DNA of 58,807 nt, taken from Tissierella_A sp964489715. GTDB taxonomy: Bacteria > Bacillota > Clostridia > Tissierellales > Tissierellaceae. Below the pieces are notes generated by a model. That model was not told where the DNA came from and searched no databases. It saw only the letters and a list, made by a program, of their open reading frames with translations. The stretch is from assembly GCA_964489715.1 (NCBI GenBank), contig CAZBAK010000007.1, forward strand, positions 1-58,807. Direction: 5' to 3'. Shown in pieces: positions 17,716 through 26,420 of this stretch (position 1 is the first letter of the stretch; every line of letters starts with the position of its first letter). The position numbers were made by a program, and so were the translations under genes.

Positions 17716-18330
17716 TTATTTTCCTCCTTGGGAAATTATTTTTTCTTTTATATTAGAATGTCTTTTAACTCTTAGTTTTTCTGCTTTAATTATGTTCTCA
17801 ATATCTGATATTGCATCTTCAACTACTTCATTTACTACAAAATAATCATATTCTCCTACAAAATCTAATTCTTCAAAAGCATTTTTATATCTTCTGTCTA
17901 TATCTTCAAGAGTTTCAGTTCCTCTTTTAGTAATACGATTCTTTAATTCTGCCATATTAGGTGGAAGTAAAAAGACAAAGACTACATTTTTATAGTTCTT
18001 TTTTACTTGCATAGCTCCTTGAACGTCTATTTCTAAAAGAACTATTTCTCCTTTTTCTATCTCCTTTAAAACAAAGTCTCTAGGAGTTCCATAATAATTA
18101 TTGTGAACAAATGCATACTCTAAGAATTTCTCATTTTCAACATCTTCTTTGAATTTATCTTCATCTACAAAAAAATAATTTACTCCATCTTTTTCTCCCA
18201 TTCTCTTTTTTCTAGTAGTAGAAGAGATCGAAAATATTATATCTGAATTACGTTCAAGAAGAGCTTTGCTAACAGTTCCTTTTCCTGATCCAGAAGGACC
18301 TGAGATTACTAATAAAAATCCTTGAGACAT
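17716..18330 (-). CDS. gmk: Guanylate kinase
   Basis: Converts GMP to GDP with ATP. The P-loop is ISGPSGSGKGTVSKAL (about 9-24); the GMP-binding region has SSTTRKKRMGEKDGVNYFF (about 37-55), and LLEIDVQGAMQVKK follows. The 204 residues match the family. It is one base from remA and directly adjoins rpoZ, so the set is one operon. Confidence 0.97.
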   Translation of the reverse strand: MSQGFLLVISGPSGSGKGTVSKALLERNSDIIFSISSTTRKKRMGEKDGVNYFFVDEDKFKEDVENEKFLEYAFVHNNYYGTPRDFVLKEIEKGEIVLLEIDVQGAMQVKKNYKNVVFVFLLPPNMAELKNRITKRGTETLEDIDRRYKNAFEELDFVGEYDYFVVNEVVEDAISDIENIIKAEKLRVKRHSNIKEKIISQGGK

Positions 18331-18331
18331 A

Positions 18332-18598
18332 TTATTTACCTTCTTTCTTATTTTTTTCTTTATTCTTTAGCCTATTGGATATGGTTTCTGGAAGTATACC
18401 AGATAAGACAATATGATCACTATCTGTTACTATTACAGCTCTAGTTCTTCTACCATAAGTTGCATCTATTAGATTTCCTTTATCTCTTTTATCTTGTATT
18501 AATCTTTTTATGGGAGCAGATTCTGGGCTAACAACTGCAATAATCCTGTTTGCTGATACCATATTCCCAAAACCTATATTTATAAGTTCAGTTTCCAT
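18332..18598 (-). CDS. remA: RemA-family DNA-binding regulator (DUF370)
   Basis: 88-residue protein starting METELINIGFGNMVSANRI, followed by VVSPESAPIKR and the VTDSDHIVLSGI segment, the hallmarks of the RemA (YlzA) family. In Bacillus subtilis RemA activates matrix and osmoprotection genes; here the target genes are unknown. Its position between yicC and gmk is conserved in Firmicutes. Confidence 0.93.
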   Translation of the reverse strand: METELINIGFGNMVSANRIIAVVSPESAPIKRLIQDKRDKGNLIDATYGRRTRAVIVTDSDHIVLSGILPETISNRLKNKEKNKKEGK

Positions 18599-18612
18599 AG
18601 ATATCTCCTTAT

Positions 18613-19494
18613 TTATTCTATATTTTGTATTTGTTCTCTAATTTTTTCAATATCTGATTTTAATTCTACCACATTCTCAGTTATAATAGTATCACTGGAT
18701 TTACTACCTATGGTATTTATTTCTCTATTAAATTCCTGAATTAAAAAATCTAACTTTCTTCCTATAGAATCTTCTTCCTCAAGTATCAAGTACAATTGAT
18801 TTATGTGGCTTTTTAGTCTCACAATTTCTTCATCAATACTAGCCTTATCTGCAAATATAGCCACCTCATTACTTAATCTATCTTTATCCAATAGGGTATT
18901 GTTTTCAAGTAGCTCACTTATCCTATCATTTAACTTGTTTTTATATTCTATAACAACTTGAGGAGATCTTTTTTCAATAATTTCAATATTCTTGTTTATA
19001 TTTTCCATCTTTAATAATATATCTTTTTTTAATTCCCTTCCCTCTTCTTCTCTCATAGAGCTTATATTTTTTAAAGCTATATTTAATCCATTACTTAATA
19101 CTTCCCATATAGCATCTTCATCTACATCTCTTTTTTTGGTTTTTACTAGATCTGTTATATCTAGTATATTTTCCAGCTTTATTTCATCTTCTAAATTTAA
19201 ATCATCTTTCAACTTCTCTAAAGCACTATAATAAGACCTTGCCAGTTCAGTGTCTATATTAACCTCTACTTGACTCTCATTTAAATATTCTAAATATATA
19301 TATACATCTATCTTTCCTCTAGTTAAGTATTCTTTTATCTGTTTTTTTATAGTTTCTTCTAAATATCCTATTTGTCTAGGTGATTTAATATTTATATCTA
19401 TATATCTATGATTAACAGATTTAATTTCTATTTTAAATCTATATAACTGATTTTCATATTCTCCTTTACCATATCCTGTCATGGACATTACCAC
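18613..19494 (-). CDS. YicC family endoribonuclease
   Basis: Homologue of YicC/YloC, a family with reported endoribonuclease activity. Recognised from the N-terminal MSMTGYGKGEYE, SVNHRYIDINIKSPR (about 26-40) and the C-terminal GRKLDFLIQEFNREINTIGSKS (two pieces, near 250-270). I start at GTG 19494, eight bases after AAGGAG, giving 293 residues; the longer frame to 19545 adds an unlikely extension ahead of the ribosome site. First gene of the yicC-remA-gmk-rpoZ-coaBC unit. Confidence 0.9.
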   Translation of the reverse strand: MVMSMTGYGKGEYENQLYRFKIEIKSVNHRYIDINIKSPRQIGYLEETIKKQIKEYLTRGKIDVYIYLEYLNESQVEVNIDTELARSYYSALEKLKDDLNLEDEIKLENILDITDLVKTKKRDVDEDAIWEVLSNGLNIALKNISSMREEEGRELKKDILLKMENINKNIEIIEKRSPQVVIEYKNKLNDRISELLENNTLLDKDRLSNEVAIFADKASIDEEIVRLKSHINQLYLILEEEDSIGRKLDFLIQEFNREINTIGSKSSDTIITENVVELKSDIEKIREQIQNIE

Positions 19495-19672
19495 ATCTAT
19501 CACTCCTTTTTTAAGTCTTTGATTATATATTATATAGGGTATCAACTATTTAATCTAGTTTATATTAAGTTTTTTTAACAATTTTAATTTCTCCTTTGTT
19601 TATTCTTTATAATTATCTTTATAAGTGATATACTAAAACTTAAGCTTTAAATTAAATTGGAGGAATAAATAT

Positions 19673-21451
19673 ATGGCATTTGATGGTATTGTAACAAAAG
19701 CTGTGGTAAATGAATTAAAAACTCTATTAGTTGGAGGTAGAGTAGATAAAATATATCAACCTGAAAAAGATGAAATTTTAATTTACATTAGAAGTAAAGG
19801 AAAAAATTATCGTCTTTTAATTTCATCAGCAAGTAATAATCCAAGAATTTATCTTACTGATATTACAAAGGAAAATCCTCCCTCTCCTCCTATGTTTTGC
19901 ATGCTACTTAGAAAACATTTAATTGGAGGGACTATACTAAATATAGAACAATTTCATTTAGACAGAATAGTATCAATTGATATCTCTTCAATAAATGAGT
20001 TGGGAGATCCAAGTGAAAAAACACTAATAGTAGAAATTATGGGTAAGCATAGTAATATAATTTTTATAGAAAAAGAAGACAATAAAATAATTGATTCTGT
20101 TAAGAGAGTATCTTTTGATATGAGTCGTGTAAGGCAAATTTTACCTGGAAATATTTATAATTACCCGCCTAATCAAGATAAATCTAATCCTCTTTTAACT
20201 TCAAAAGAAGAATTTTTAGATTTAATAGAGTCTGAAAACCTAAAAACTCCCATTTTTAAGTTTTTCTATTTTAATTATATGGGCTTGAGTCCACTTATAA
20301 GTAAGGAAATTTGCTTTAATTCTGATATAGACATTAAAAGAAGCATAGGCAGCTTATCTTCCATAGAAATTAGCTCTCTATATGATAATTTCTATAAGAT
20401 TATCTCTAAAGCAATTTCAAATGATTATAAACCTATGTATATAAAAGATTCTCACAATAAGATATTAGCATTTTATTGCTTAGATATATATAAATTTGGA
20501 GAAGAAGGAAAGTATTTTTTACCAAGTATTTCACAAGTATTGGATCTAGTTTACGATTCTAAAGATAGCTTTGATAGGGTCTCTCAAAGTTCTCAGGCTA
20601 TAAGGAAATTAGTTCAAACAAAATTAGATCGAGCTATAAATAAACTTTCCAAACAAAGCAATGAATTGATAGATAGTAGGGATAGAGAAAAGTATAAAAT
20701 ATATGCTGACTTAATATCTGCTAATATTCATAATATAAAGCCTGGAATGAAAAGCGTAAGTTTAGCAAACTTTTATGATGAGAATATTGAAGAATTAAAG
20801 GTTCCACTAGATGATAAACTATCTTCTCCTGAAAATGCTCAAAGATATTATAGGAGATATTCTAAATTGAAATCTCGTGAGAATATATTAAAAAAGCAAA
20901 TAAAAGAAACTAGAGATGAAATAGACTATTTGGAAAATGTATTAATAAGCATTGATCATTCTAACAAGGTTAACGAGATTCAAGAGATTAAAGATGAATT
21001 AATAACAGAAAACTATATACGTGACACAAGTAAGGATAGGCAAAGAAGAAAGAGAAGAAAGAAGGCTACTATTAAACCCTACCACTATATATCCCAGGAT
21101 GGTTTTGATATATTTGTAGGTAAAAACAATGTTCAAAATGAATATGTTACCCTGAAACTTGCTAGAAAAGATGACCTATGGTTACATGTTCAGGGTATGC
21201 CAGGTAGCCATGTAATAATAAAAAAAGATAATAAAGAAATACCTTCTACAACTTTGGAAGAAGCTGCAATACTTGCAGCATTTTATAGTAAAGCAAAGAA
21301 TAGTTCTAATGTATCTATAGATTATACTGAAAAAAAACATGTAAGAAAACCATCTGGCTCTAAAACTGGAATGGTAATTTATGACAATTTTAAAACTATA
21401 AATATAAGCCCTTCTAAAGAAAAGATTAATAAAATAAAGAGTTTAGATTGA
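19673..21451 (+). CDS. rqcH: Rqc2-type NFACT protein RqcH
   Basis: Ribosome quality-control factor that binds stalled 50S subunits with peptidyl-tRNA and directs alanine tailing; older annotations call it a fibronectin-binding protein. The 592 residues show the NFACT-N domain (MAFDGIVTKAVVNEL, then GGRVDKIYQPEKDEI), a charged coiled coil (about 380-430) and a C-terminal NFACT-R domain with KDDLWLHVQGMPGSHV (about 500-515). The ribosome site TTGGAGG precedes the ATG. TATACT at 19629-19634 is a plausible -10 element, but its -35 is weak. It is a lone plus-strand gene between divergent and convergent minus-strand operons. Confidence 0.95.
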   Translation: MAFDGIVTKAVVNELKTLLVGGRVDKIYQPEKDEILIYIRSKGKNYRLLISSASNNPRIYLTDITKENPPSPPMFCMLLRKHLIGGTILNIEQFHLDRIVSIDISSINELGDPSEKTLIVEIMGKHSNIIFIEKEDNKIIDSVKRVSFDMSRVRQILPGNIYNYPPNQDKSNPLLTSKEEFLDLIESENLKTPIFKFFYFNYMGLSPLISKEICFNSDIDIKRSIGSLSSIEISSLYDNFYKIISKAISNDYKPMYIKDSHNKILAFYCLDIYKFGEEGKYFLPSISQVLDLVYDSKDSFDRVSQSSQAIRKLVQTKLDRAINKLSKQSNELIDSRDREKYKIYADLISANIHNIKPGMKSVSLANFYDENIEELKVPLDDKLSSPENAQRYYRRYSKLKSRENILKKQIKETRDEIDYLENVLISIDHSNKVNEIQEIKDELITENYIRDTSKDRQRRKRRKKATIKPYHYISQDGFDIFVGKNNVQNEYVTLKLARKDDLWLHVQGMPGSHVIIKKDNKEIPSTTLEEAAILAAFYSKAKNSSNVSIDYTEKKHVRKPSGSKTGMVIYDNFKTINISPSKEKINKIKSLD

Positions 21452-21470
21452 TCAGTCTAGACTCTTTATT
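21433..21470. terminator. Bidirectional terminator between rqcH and the pseudouridine synthase gene
   Basis: Fifteen-pair stem (21433-21447 with 21456-21470) with one T/G wobble and an eight-base loop, overlapping the rqcH stop codon. It has a T-rich 3' flank on both strands and sits between convergent genes. Confidence 0.88.
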
Positions 21471-21484
21471 TTATTAAATATTTA

Positions 21485-22387
21485 TTATTGTATCTTTTTT
21501 ATTATCTTCATAAATCTATCTGGGATGGGCGTTGAGAACTCCATATATTTTTTACTTCTAGGATGAACAAAACCAATTCTTATGGAATGAAGAAGTTGCC
21601 CATCAACTTTATATTCATTTCTATTAGAATATTTCATATCTCCTACCACAGAATGATTGATATTATCAAAATGTACCCTTATTTGGTGGGTTCTTCCAGT
21701 TTCTAAACTTATATTCACAAGAGTATATTTTTCAAATCTTTCTAAAACCTTATATCTTGTAATGGCTGGTTTACTATTTTTGCTGATTACTGCCATTTTT
21801 CTCCTATCAACAGGATTTCTACCAATTGGTTGATCTATAATTCCTTCATCATCTTCTAAAACACCGTTTAAAAGAGCTATATACTCTCTTTTAACTTTTC
21901 TATTTTTAAAATCCTCTGATAAAATCTTATGAGAGAAATTATTTTTTCCTATAATTAAAAGTCCGGAAGTATCCTTATCTAATCTATGTATTATCCCAGG
22001 TCTTATGGCTCCTCCTAGATCTGATAAATCTTTAAAATGATAAAGTAGGGCGTTTACTAAGGTATCTTTGGAATTACCTGATGCTGGATGAACTATCATA
22101 TTTTGTGGTTTATTTATTATAGCTATGTCCTCATCATCATAAATAATATCTAAAGCCATATTTTGAGCTGATATTTTAATTTCTTCTGTTTCTGGAATTT
22201 CTATTGTAACCTTATCAGAGGCTTTTAATAGATATTTCGATTTTTTTTTATGCCCATTTACTAATATATTACCATTTTCTATAAGTTTTTGAATTTTACT
22301 TCTAGATAAATCTTTTAATTTTAAAGATAAATAAGAATCTAATCTTTCTATGACATCTTCATCTATTAATATTTCAATTTTTTTCAT
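21485..22387 (-). CDS. RluA/RluD-family rRNA pseudouridine synthase
   Basis: Isomerises uridine to pseudouridine in RNA, most likely 23S rRNA. An S4 RNA-binding domain (about 12-75, LDSYLSLKLKDLSRSKIQKL) precedes the catalytic domain with GIIHRLDKDTSGLLIIGK (about 132-149, catalytic Asp) and GRTHQIRVHF (about 230-239). The length is 300 residues from the ATG at 22387; a second ATG three bases earlier is closer to the AGGTG site. RluD-like by length and domain order, but the exact target base cannot be told. It is five or more bases downstream of lspA, the usual lspA-rluD pairing. Confidence 0.92.
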   Translation of the reverse strand: MKKIEILIDEDVIERLDSYLSLKLKDLSRSKIQKLIENGNILVNGHKKKSKYLLKASDKVTIEIPETEEIKISAQNMALDIIYDDEDIAIINKPQNMIVHPASGNSKDTLVNALLYHFKDLSDLGGAIRPGIIHRLDKDTSGLLIIGKNNFSHKILSEDFKNRKVKREYIALLNGVLEDDEGIIDQPIGRNPVDRRKMAVISKNSKPAITRYKVLERFEKYTLVNISLETGRTHQIRVHFDNINHSVVGDMKYSNRNEYKVDGQLLHSIRIGFVHPRSKKYMEFSTPIPDRFMKIIKKIQ

Positions 22388-22395
22388 CATTTCAC

Positions 22396-22851
22396 CTATG
22401 CTTCTATTTTATCAAATAATATTATAATTACTATAAAAAATGTACTTAAGACAATAAATATGTCTGCTATATTAAATACTGGAAAGCTATAATATCTTTT
22501 AACTTTAAAACTTATAAAATCGACTACATATCCAAATCTTATCCTATCTATTAGATTGCCAGTTGCTCCACCTATTAACATTGAAAGTGAAAGTTTAGCA
22601 TAGATACTTAAGCTATTATAGTTCTTTATTAAATAAAAAGATATAAAGGCCAGAATAATAAGTGTTATTATTATAAAGAACAATCTCTTATGTTCTAATA
22701 TTCCAAATGCAGCACCTCTATTTTCAACATAATTAAATTGAAAAAAATTTTCTATTACTTTTAATGGCCTTTTATCTTTTAAATACTTTATAGCGCTATA
22801 TTTACTTATTTGATCTATGAAAATTATAAAACCTATTAAAAAAAACTCCAT
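22396..22851 (-). CDS. lspA: Lipoprotein signal peptidase (SPase II)
   Basis: Membrane aspartyl protease that removes signal peptides from prolipoproteins. The 151 residues have four hydrophobic helices and the family motifs VENRGAAFG (about 41-49), GGATGNLIDRIRFGYVVDFI (about 93-112, first catalytic Asp in VVDF) and FPVFNIADIFI (about 122-132, second catalytic Asp). It is co-transcribed with the downstream pseudouridine synthase gene. Confidence 0.96.
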   Translation of the reverse strand: MEFFLIGFIIFIDQISKYSAIKYLKDKRPLKVIENFFQFNYVENRGAAFGILEHKRLFFIIITLIILAFISFYLIKNYNSLSIYAKLSLSMLIGGATGNLIDRIRFGYVVDFISFKVKRYYSFPVFNIADIFIVLSTFFIVIIILFDKIEA

Positions 22852-22891
22852 TTTCTTCTCCCATCTTTAAGCAGTTTATTCATATAAATAG

Positions 22892-22921
22892 AATAAACCT
22901 CTCTTTTAAGAGAAGTTTATT
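22892..22921 (-). terminator. Terminator after the TraR/DksA-type gene
   Basis: Fourteen-position stem (22892-22905 with 22908-22921) around a two-base loop, with one G/T wobble on the minus strand; it starts 14 bases after the upstream stop codon and ends 41 bases before the lspA start. Confidence 0.75.
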
Positions 22922-22934
22922 CTGAGCTATCTTT

Positions 22935-23555
22935 CTATTCTTCTTCAGATATCTTTTCCCCATCTTCTGCTATGCCTAGATCACTATTATCTTTGCTTAT
23001 AATACCTGTATTATCTCCTCCAGAAAAAGATGGATCATTAGGTACAATATTATCCTCAACTACATCTTTAAAAACATCTGCTCTATCATATCCAACATTG
23101 TCTTTAACTTCTAAGTTAAAAGCTTCATTGCTTACAGACTCATATTTCTTCTCATTCTTTCTTACTTCTTCATTTACTCTTTCATCATATTCATCATATT
23201 CATCATCAGAGCATTTTATACAAGTTTTAGCATATGGAATAAGTTCAAGTCTTTCTTCGTCTATATATTTATTACAATTATTGCAAAATCCATATACACC
23301 ATTTTTTATATCTTCTAAAGAAGAGTCTATTTCTTCAATTATTTTCTCAGCTTGTTCTTTAAAACCTTTTTCTTGTTCCATACTGTAGACTTCTGTAGCC
23401 ATGTCTGCAGGATGGTTATCATATGAAGATGATTGATTCTCAAATAGATCTAAATTAGAATTGTCATTTTTTTCTCTATTATTTAATAAATCAACTTGTT
23501 TTTTTCTTTCAATTAATAACTTGTTTTTAAAATATTTTATTTTTTCTTTATTCAT
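22935..23555 (-). CDS. TraR/DksA C4-type zinc finger protein (YteA-like)
   Basis: 206 residues. An N-terminal coiled-coil region (about 1-90) contains SSYDNHPADMATEVYSMEQE, typical of the Firmicutes YteA group. The C4 zinc finger follows (FCNNCNKYIDEERLELIPYA, then KTCIKC, about 112-137). The C-terminal 70 residues are acidic and of low complexity. DksA relatives bind the RNA polymerase secondary channel; whether this group does so is not established to my knowledge. Confidence 0.85.
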   Translation of the reverse strand: MNKEKIKYFKNKLLIERKKQVDLLNNREKNDNSNLDLFENQSSSYDNHPADMATEVYSMEQEKGFKEQAEKIIEEIDSSLEDIKNGVYGFCNNCNKYIDEERLELIPYAKTCIKCSDDEYDEYDERVNEEVRKNEKKYESVSNEAFNLEVKDNVGYDRADVFKDVVEDNIVPNDPSFSGGDNTGIISKDNSDLGIAEDGEKISEEE

Positions 23556-23582
23556 ATTTATTCTCCTTTAATATCATATTAT

Positions 23583-23616
23583 TATGAGTATACCCATTTT
23601 TTACAATATACTCATA
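23583..23616 (-). terminator. Possible terminator after divIVA
   Basis: Ten-pair stem TATGAGTATA/TATACTCATA (23583-23592 with 23607-23616) with a 14-base loop. The downstream T tract is weak, so this could instead be a leader hairpin. Confidence 0.45.
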
Positions 23617-23633
23617 TAATATTAAAAGGATTT

Positions 23634-24188
23634 TTAAGCACCTAAATTTTCTATTTTTTCTTCTTCATTTGATTCTTCTATTTCTTCTTCCTTAAATTCT
23701 TTATCTAGGGGCTCACTTGCGTCTGTAATCTTCTCTACTTCAATTTCCTTATGAAATTTCTCTAAGGATAGTAGCTGAGCTTCAATAAAGCTTTGATATC
23801 TAGTTTTAAAAGAATACATTTCCTTTTTTAAATACTCATATTCCTGTTTGATATCTCTTACTTGTTCTTTCGATAAAGCTATTATTCTCTCTCCATTTAT
23901 TTCCGCTTCATCTATTATGTTTTTAGACTTGGCTCTAGCTGAACTTATTACTTCTTCCGATGTAGTTTGGGCTATTATCAAAGTTTCTTTTAAAGTTTCT
24001 TCTAAACTGTTATAATATCTTATCTGATCAGAAAATATATTTATTTTATCTTTTAATTCTACATTTTCCTTGTAGACCTTCTCATAATCATACATTATCT
24101 CTTCTAAAAATTCCTCTACTGCCTTAATATCATAGCCTCTTAAAGTCTTTTTAAACTTTTTGTTCTGTATATCTAAAGGTGTAAGCAA
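23634..24188 (-). CDS. divIVA: DivIVA domain cell-division protein
   Basis: 184-residue coiled-coil protein that recognises negatively curved membrane at poles and septa. The N-terminal DivIVA motif LTPLDIQNKKFKKTLRGYD (about 2-20) and VEEFLEEIMYDYEKVYKEN (about 24-42) are clear, and most of the rest is predicted coiled coil with an acidic C-terminus. The start is TTG at 24188, nine bases after GGGAG. It closes the sepF-yggT-ylmH-divIVA block. Confidence 0.93.
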   Translation of the reverse strand: MLTPLDIQNKKFKKTLRGYDIKAVEEFLEEIMYDYEKVYKENVELKDKINIFSDQIRYYNSLEETLKETLIIAQTTSEEVISSARAKSKNIIDEAEINGERIIALSKEQVRDIKQEYEYLKKEMYSFKTRYQSFIEAQLLSLEKFHKEIEVEKITDASEPLDKEFKEEEIEESNEEEKIENLGA

Positions 24189-24202
24189 ATATAATCACTC
24201 CC

Positions 24203-24988
24203 TTATAGGATAGTTCTAACAATACATATAAATCTATCACCTTTACTTTTTCCTTTTATATCATAGAGGATAAATCTTCCAAATCCTCTTACCGATATTA
24301 AATCACCTATTTGAATTTCTCTTGATGGCTTATCTATAAGTTCAAAATTAACCTTAACATCTTCTCTTTTTATAATTTTAAAACTTTCTTTCCTAGATAA
24401 ATTAAATGTTGCACTAATAATAGAGTCCAATCTAAGAGAAAGTAAGAATTCTATAGACTCTTTATACTTCATTTCAGGAGCTTTTATTTCCTCAATTGCA
24501 GATATTGAAGTTTTAACATTTATATTTTTAATTTTATTTAAATTAAAGATTATATAATTTTCAAGCTCTTTTTTAACCATTACAATACTATATTCTTTAT
24601 AAATTAAAATATCACCTATTTTATCTCTCTCTAATCCTAAACTAAGTACAGACCCTAAGTAATCTTTATGTGTTAAGTGTTTTATTTCACCACTAATTTT
24701 TAAGGGTGACACAGCTATATCTATATCATCCTCAAAATAATATTCAGGATAAATAGTTATTATTTTTCGCTCTGCCTTTTCATAACCTCCACTTATTAAA
24801 TAATTTAAATCACTAAATCTATTTAAAACGGATTTAGCTAAATAAATTTCATGTGGATTTAAAAAATTAGTTGATTCTATAGTATGTTTTTGCAATGTTT
24901 GTTCTATCTTATCTAAAATCCTTCTAATTGTAATTTTATCAATTGGGTCATTTATATGTTTTATATATTCTTCTCTATCTATATACAT
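24203..24988 (-). CDS. YlmH-type S4-domain RNA-binding protein
   Basis: 261 residues with a YlmH N-terminal domain and a C-terminal S4 domain (about 180-245: LRLDSIISATFNLSRKESFK, then VRGFGRFIL). In Bacillus subtilis YlmH (RqcP2-like) belongs with sepF and has been tied to ribosome quality control, which is notable because rqcH is nearby; a shared role here is inference. The ATG is three bases after the yggT stop and lacks an obvious Shine-Dalgarno sequence, so it may rely on coupling. Confidence 0.9.
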   Translation of the reverse strand: MYIDREEYIKHINDPIDKITIRRILDKIEQTLQKHTIESTNFLNPHEIYLAKSVLNRFSDLNYLISGGYEKAERKIITIYPEYYFEDDIDIAVSPLKISGEIKHLTHKDYLGSVLSLGLERDKIGDILIYKEYSIVMVKKELENYIIFNLNKIKNINVKTSISAIEEIKAPEMKYKESIEFLLSLRLDSIISATFNLSRKESFKIIKREDVKVNFELIDKPSREIQIGDLISVRGFGRFILYDIKGKSKGDRFICIVRTIL

Positions 24989-24991
24989 AAT

Positions 24992-25261
24992 CTAAAAGAA
25001 GATCAATCTTCTTACTATACTAGAAAATATTCTTAATATTAATATAGCTACTATGGGTGAAAAATCAAACATCCCTGTATTTATATTTAATTTAGCAATT
25101 AGTTTTCTAGCAGGAGATAAAATAGGTTCTGTCATATTTAAAATAAAATCTCCTATGAAATTATCTAATCTAATATTTATAAATGACAAAATAATTCTTA
25201 CTACAATTAAAGTTTCTATTAAGTTTATTAATATATTGAAAGCTCTATAAAAGGTTAACAT
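24992..25261 (-). CDS. YggT family membrane protein
   Basis: 89-residue integral membrane protein with two hydrophobic segments (FNILINLIETLIVVRIILSF and FSPIVAILILRIFSSIV). The loop contains GDFILNMTEPILSPARKLI, the YggT-family signature. The role is not clearly known; the family sits beside sepF across Firmicutes and Cyanobacteria and is linked to division and chloroplast nucleoid distribution. Confidence 0.9.
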   Translation of the reverse strand: MLTFYRAFNILINLIETLIVVRIILSFINIRLDNFIGDFILNMTEPILSPARKLIAKLNINTGMFDFSPIVAILILRIFSSIVRRLIFF

Positions 25262-25274
25262 TTATTTCTCCTAT

Positions 25275-25703
25275 TTACCACGGGAATATTCCTTTAGTTT
25301 TTAATTCTTCTTTAACTCCATCAATTTCTACATCTGCTGGTCCTAATATAAATATATCCTTGGTAACTTTTTGAATTTTGCCTTCTATAGCATAGATAGC
25401 ACCATTTAAAAAATCAAAGATCTGTCTTTTAAGATTTATATCTAATTGTTCAAAATTGATTACTATTACTTTCCTTGATTTTAAATTTTCTACAATTTCT
25501 GGAGCTTCTTCATAATTTGTAGGTTCATATACCATGATTTTCATATTATTGTTATTGTGAATATTAACTACCTTATTATTAAACTTTTTTGTGTTTGTAG
25601 AAATTGGTATATCCAAATCTTCGTTTTCATAAAACTCTTCATCTTCTTCATCATAATCATCAAGACCTATAAAATATTTAATTTTATTCATCATTTTACT
25701 CAT
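25275..25703 (-). CDS. sepF: Cell division protein SepF
   Basis: Cytoplasmic protein that anchors FtsZ to the membrane and shapes the septum. The 142 residues start with an amphipathic membrane-targeting helix (MSKMMNKIKYFIGL), followed by an acidic linker and the SepF core (VYEPTNYEEAPEIVENLKS, VINFEQLD, FDFLNGAIYAIEGKIQKV, FILGPADVEI). I use the ATG at 25703, seven bases after GGAGG; the GTG just before it is closer to that site. Confidence 0.95.
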   Translation of the reverse strand: MSKMMNKIKYFIGLDDYDEEDEEFYENEDLDIPISTNTKKFNNKVVNIHNNNNMKIMVYEPTNYEEAPEIVENLKSRKVIVINFEQLDINLKRQIFDFLNGAIYAIEGKIQKVTKDIFILGPADVEIDGVKEELKTKGIFPW

Positions 25704-25714
25704 CACAATCCCTC

Positions 25715-26404
25715 CTAATAGTTTCTTTCACCAAATATACCTGTACCAATTCTTACCATATTTGAACCTTCTTCTATAGCTATTTTGTAATCATTGGTCA
25801 TTCCCATAGACAAGTAATCCATAGATATTCCCTCATAATCTCTTTTAACTATATCTTCTTTTAACTTATACATGGTCCTAAATACATTTCTTAAAACTTT
25901 TTTATCATCTGTATATGGAGCCATTGTCATTAATCCTCTTACTCTTATATTTTCAAATTTTAAGATCTCTTCTAAAAACTCCATAACTTGATTTACTTTT
26001 AAACCAAATTTACTTTCTTCTTCAGAAACATTTACTTGTACTAGTGTATCAATTATTAAGTCATTTCTCTTACTAAGTCTGTCCAATTCTTTAGCTAAAG
26101 AAATCCTATCTAATGAATGAACAAGTTTAACCTTATCAATTATATATTTCACTTTATTTCTTTGAAGATGACCTATCATATGATAGTCTACATCCTTTTT
26201 AATAACTTTCATTTTTTTTTCTAATTCCTGAACTCTATTTTCTCCAATATCTTTAACTCCAAGTTCAATAGCTTCTTCGATCTTACTAGTATCAATTGTC
26301 TTAGTAACTGCTATTATTTTAACATCATCCTTAGGTCTATGGGATTTTATTAAAATATTTTCTATTTCTTCTTTAATTGACTTTAAATTTTCTTCTATAT
26401 AGAT
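25715..26404 (-). CDS. yggS: YggS-family PLP homeostasis protein with a non-canonical start codon
   Basis: Pyridoxal-phosphate-binding TIM-barrel protein (YggS/YlmE/PLPBP family). The PLP lysine is in KIIAVTKT (about 34-41); DIGENRVQEL, HMIGHLQRNKVKYI, VQVNVSEEESKFG, GLMTMAPYT and LSMGMTNDYKIAIEEGSNMV follow in family order. Homology starts well before the first ATG (26212): the frame is open back to 26404 but has no ATG, GTG or TTG. The best start is ATC at 26404, seven bases after a perfect AGGAGG (26412-26417), giving 229 residues, the usual length. A later ATA at 26398 is 13 bases away. Either an AUC/AUA start is used or there is a base error or mutation. Confidence 0.85.
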   Translation of the reverse strand: MYIEENLKSIKEEIENILIKSHRPKDDVKIIAVTKTIDTSKIEEAIELGVKDIGENRVQELEKKMKVIKKDVDYHMIGHLQRNKVKYIIDKVKLVHSLDRISLAKELDRLSKRNDLIIDTLVQVNVSEEESKFGLKVNQVMEFLEEILKFENIRVRGLMTMAPYTDDKKVLRNVFRTMYKLKEDIVKRDYEGISMDYLSMGMTNDYKIAIEEGSNMVRIGTGIFGERNY

Positions 26405-26420
26405 TTCTATACCTCCTATC

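Noticed and set aside
22972..23388. 138-residue plus-strand open frame opposite the TraR/DksA-type gene
   Set aside because: Serine/leucine-rich antisense shadow of a well-supported gene, with no ribosome site.
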